From: Prorocentrum cordatum
Taxonomy: Eukaryota > Sar > Dinophyceae > Prorocentrales > Prorocentraceae
NCBI GenBank assembly: GCA_963575745.1
Contig: CAUYUJ010015831.1
Location: 72,501 to 136,500 of the forward strand
Length of the DNA stretch: 64,000 nucleotides
Reading direction: 5' to 3'
The notes under the pieces were generated by a model, which did no database searches, was not told where the DNA came from, and saw only the letters and a list, made by a program, of their open reading frames with translations. Of the stretch, positions 63,056-64,000 are shown in pieces. A program made the translations under genes and the position numbers. The first letter of the stretch is position 1; the number at the start of each line of letters is the position of its first letter.

Positions 63056-64000
63056 AAGGTGGGGGTGCCATTGCCAGGTACTGACCAGGTGCTGGCCAAG
63101 GGTGGACAGCCGGGGGGTCAGGGTGAAATCCGGGTCAGAAATGGTGTGATGGGGGGCTCCAAAAACAGAGGTCTACAAGGTGGGGGTGCCGGGGCCAGTT
63201 GTTGGCCAGGTGGTGGACAGGTGGGGGGGGATTTGAGCCAGAAATTGTGGGGTAGGGGGTTTCAAGAATAGGGGTCCAGAGGGTGGGGGTGCCGGTGACA
63301 GGTGGTGATCCAGTCGGTGGCCAGGTGAGGATGCCAACGCCAGGTGTTGACCAGGTGGTGGCCAGGTGGTGGCTAGGCGGGGGATCAGGGTGTGATGCGG
63401 GCGAGAAATTGCGGCGGAGGGTTGCAAAACACAGGTCCAGAAAATGGGGGTGCTGGGGCGACTTGGTGGCCAGGTGGGGGATGAGGTCGGCTCCGGGCCA
63501 GAGATGGTTGGGTGGGGGGCTTCAAGAGCAGAGGTCCAGAAGTGTGCATGGTCAGGTGGTGACCAGGTGGTGGCCAGGTGGCGGCCAGGTGGGGGGGTCA
63601 GGGTTGCATCCGGGCCAGAAGCTGCTGGGTGGTGAGGTCTAAGAATAGAGGTCCAGGGGGTGGGGGTGCCAGGGACAGGTGGTGATCCAGGTGGTGGCCC
63701 AGTGGTGGACAAGTGGAGGATCAGGTGGGGATCCGGGCCAGAAATTGCAAGGTGGGGGGTTCGAAGAACAGGGGTCCAGACAGCGGGGGTGCCCGAGTCA
63801 GTCGTTGACCAAGTGCTGGCCAGGTTGAGGCGGGGGGTGCCGGTGCCAGGTGTTGACCAGGTGGTGGCCAAGTGGACACATGGGGGGTTGGGGTGGGATC
63901 TGGGTCAGGGTGGTTCCACGAGCAGAGATCCAGAAGGTGGGGGTGCCGGGGGGCCAGGTGTTGGCCAGGTGATGGCCAGGTGAGGGGTCAGGGTGGGATG
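63055..64000 (+). repeat. Minisatellite of GGTGGCCAGGTGGTG type with ~100-160-bp higher-order unit, runs off the window
   Basis: Each higher-order unit runs AGGTGGGGGTGCCGGGG, CAGGTGTTGACCAGGTGGTG, GCCAGGTG, GATCAGGGTG, ATCCGGGCCAGAAATTG, then GGGGGCTTCAAGAACAGAGG. GGGGGTGCC recurs near 63062, 63183, 63285, 63447, 63663, 63786 and 63945. The array continues past the end. Confidence 0.92.

Overview
This window is nuclear DNA of a dinoflagellate. The decisive evidence is an exact 22-nt dinoflagellate spliced-leader (SL) sequence at 49829-49850. Other signs agree: very high third-position GC in coding exons, introns with GC or GA donors and AG|G acceptors, huge simple-sequence tracts, and fragments of mobile-element protein families that are multicopy in dinoflagellates. 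A species cannot be named from the sequence. Two runs of exactly 100 N (1931-2030, 12082-12181) are scaffold gaps. Genes are sparse. Most long open frames here are artefacts of (GGA)n, (CTC)n, (ACT)n, (CT)n and similar tracts.

Layout. 1-14 kb is repeats: a 13-copy array of a ~110-bp repeat (family F1), an ~84-bp repeat (F2), (CTGT)n, about 1 kb of (GGA)n, a LINE tail fragment, a small terminal-inverted-repeat element, and single exons on both strands. 14.6-16.8 kb holds a C5 cytosine DNA methyltransferase gene with all core motifs, interrupted by low-complexity sequence. 17-23.3 kb holds two + strand exons/genes and two minus-strand genes, one of them a four-exon proline-rich gene, then a transposase-like C-terminal fragment. 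23.6-30 kb is AT-rich spacer, a 480-bp GC-rich duplication, (AGT)n, 10-32-bp minisatellites and a kilobase of a 12-bp satellite. 30.2-33.7 kb is a phase-consistent multi-exon gene for a Lys/Asp/Ser-rich, probably nuclear, protein. 34.9-41.4 kb carries two pieces of the transposase-like family around a ~160-bp satellite. 43.7-44.7 kb is an intact gene of Asp/Gly/Val repeats. 49.8-51.1 kb is a processed retrogene with an intact SL. 53.8-57.7 kb is a decayed LINE (endonuclease, reverse transcriptase, zinc finger), followed by an ORF1-like gene. 58.9-64 kb is (ACT)n, a reversed F2 block, a second copy of the small TIR element and a terminal minisatellite.

Main result: five genes here have full or decayed SL sequence just upstream of their start (14.61, 20.06, 22.39, 43.67 and 49.83 kb). 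In established knowledge this is the signature of trans-spliced mRNAs that were reverse transcribed and reinserted. Two of the five now contain introns or insertions. The proline-rich gene at 20.9-22.4 kb can be assembled in frame across three non-canonical introns (one GC-AG, two GA-AG), which suggests intron gain after retroposition. The retrogene at 49.83 kb lies between (ATC)n arrays on both sides, as if its cDNA had landed inside a microsatellite.
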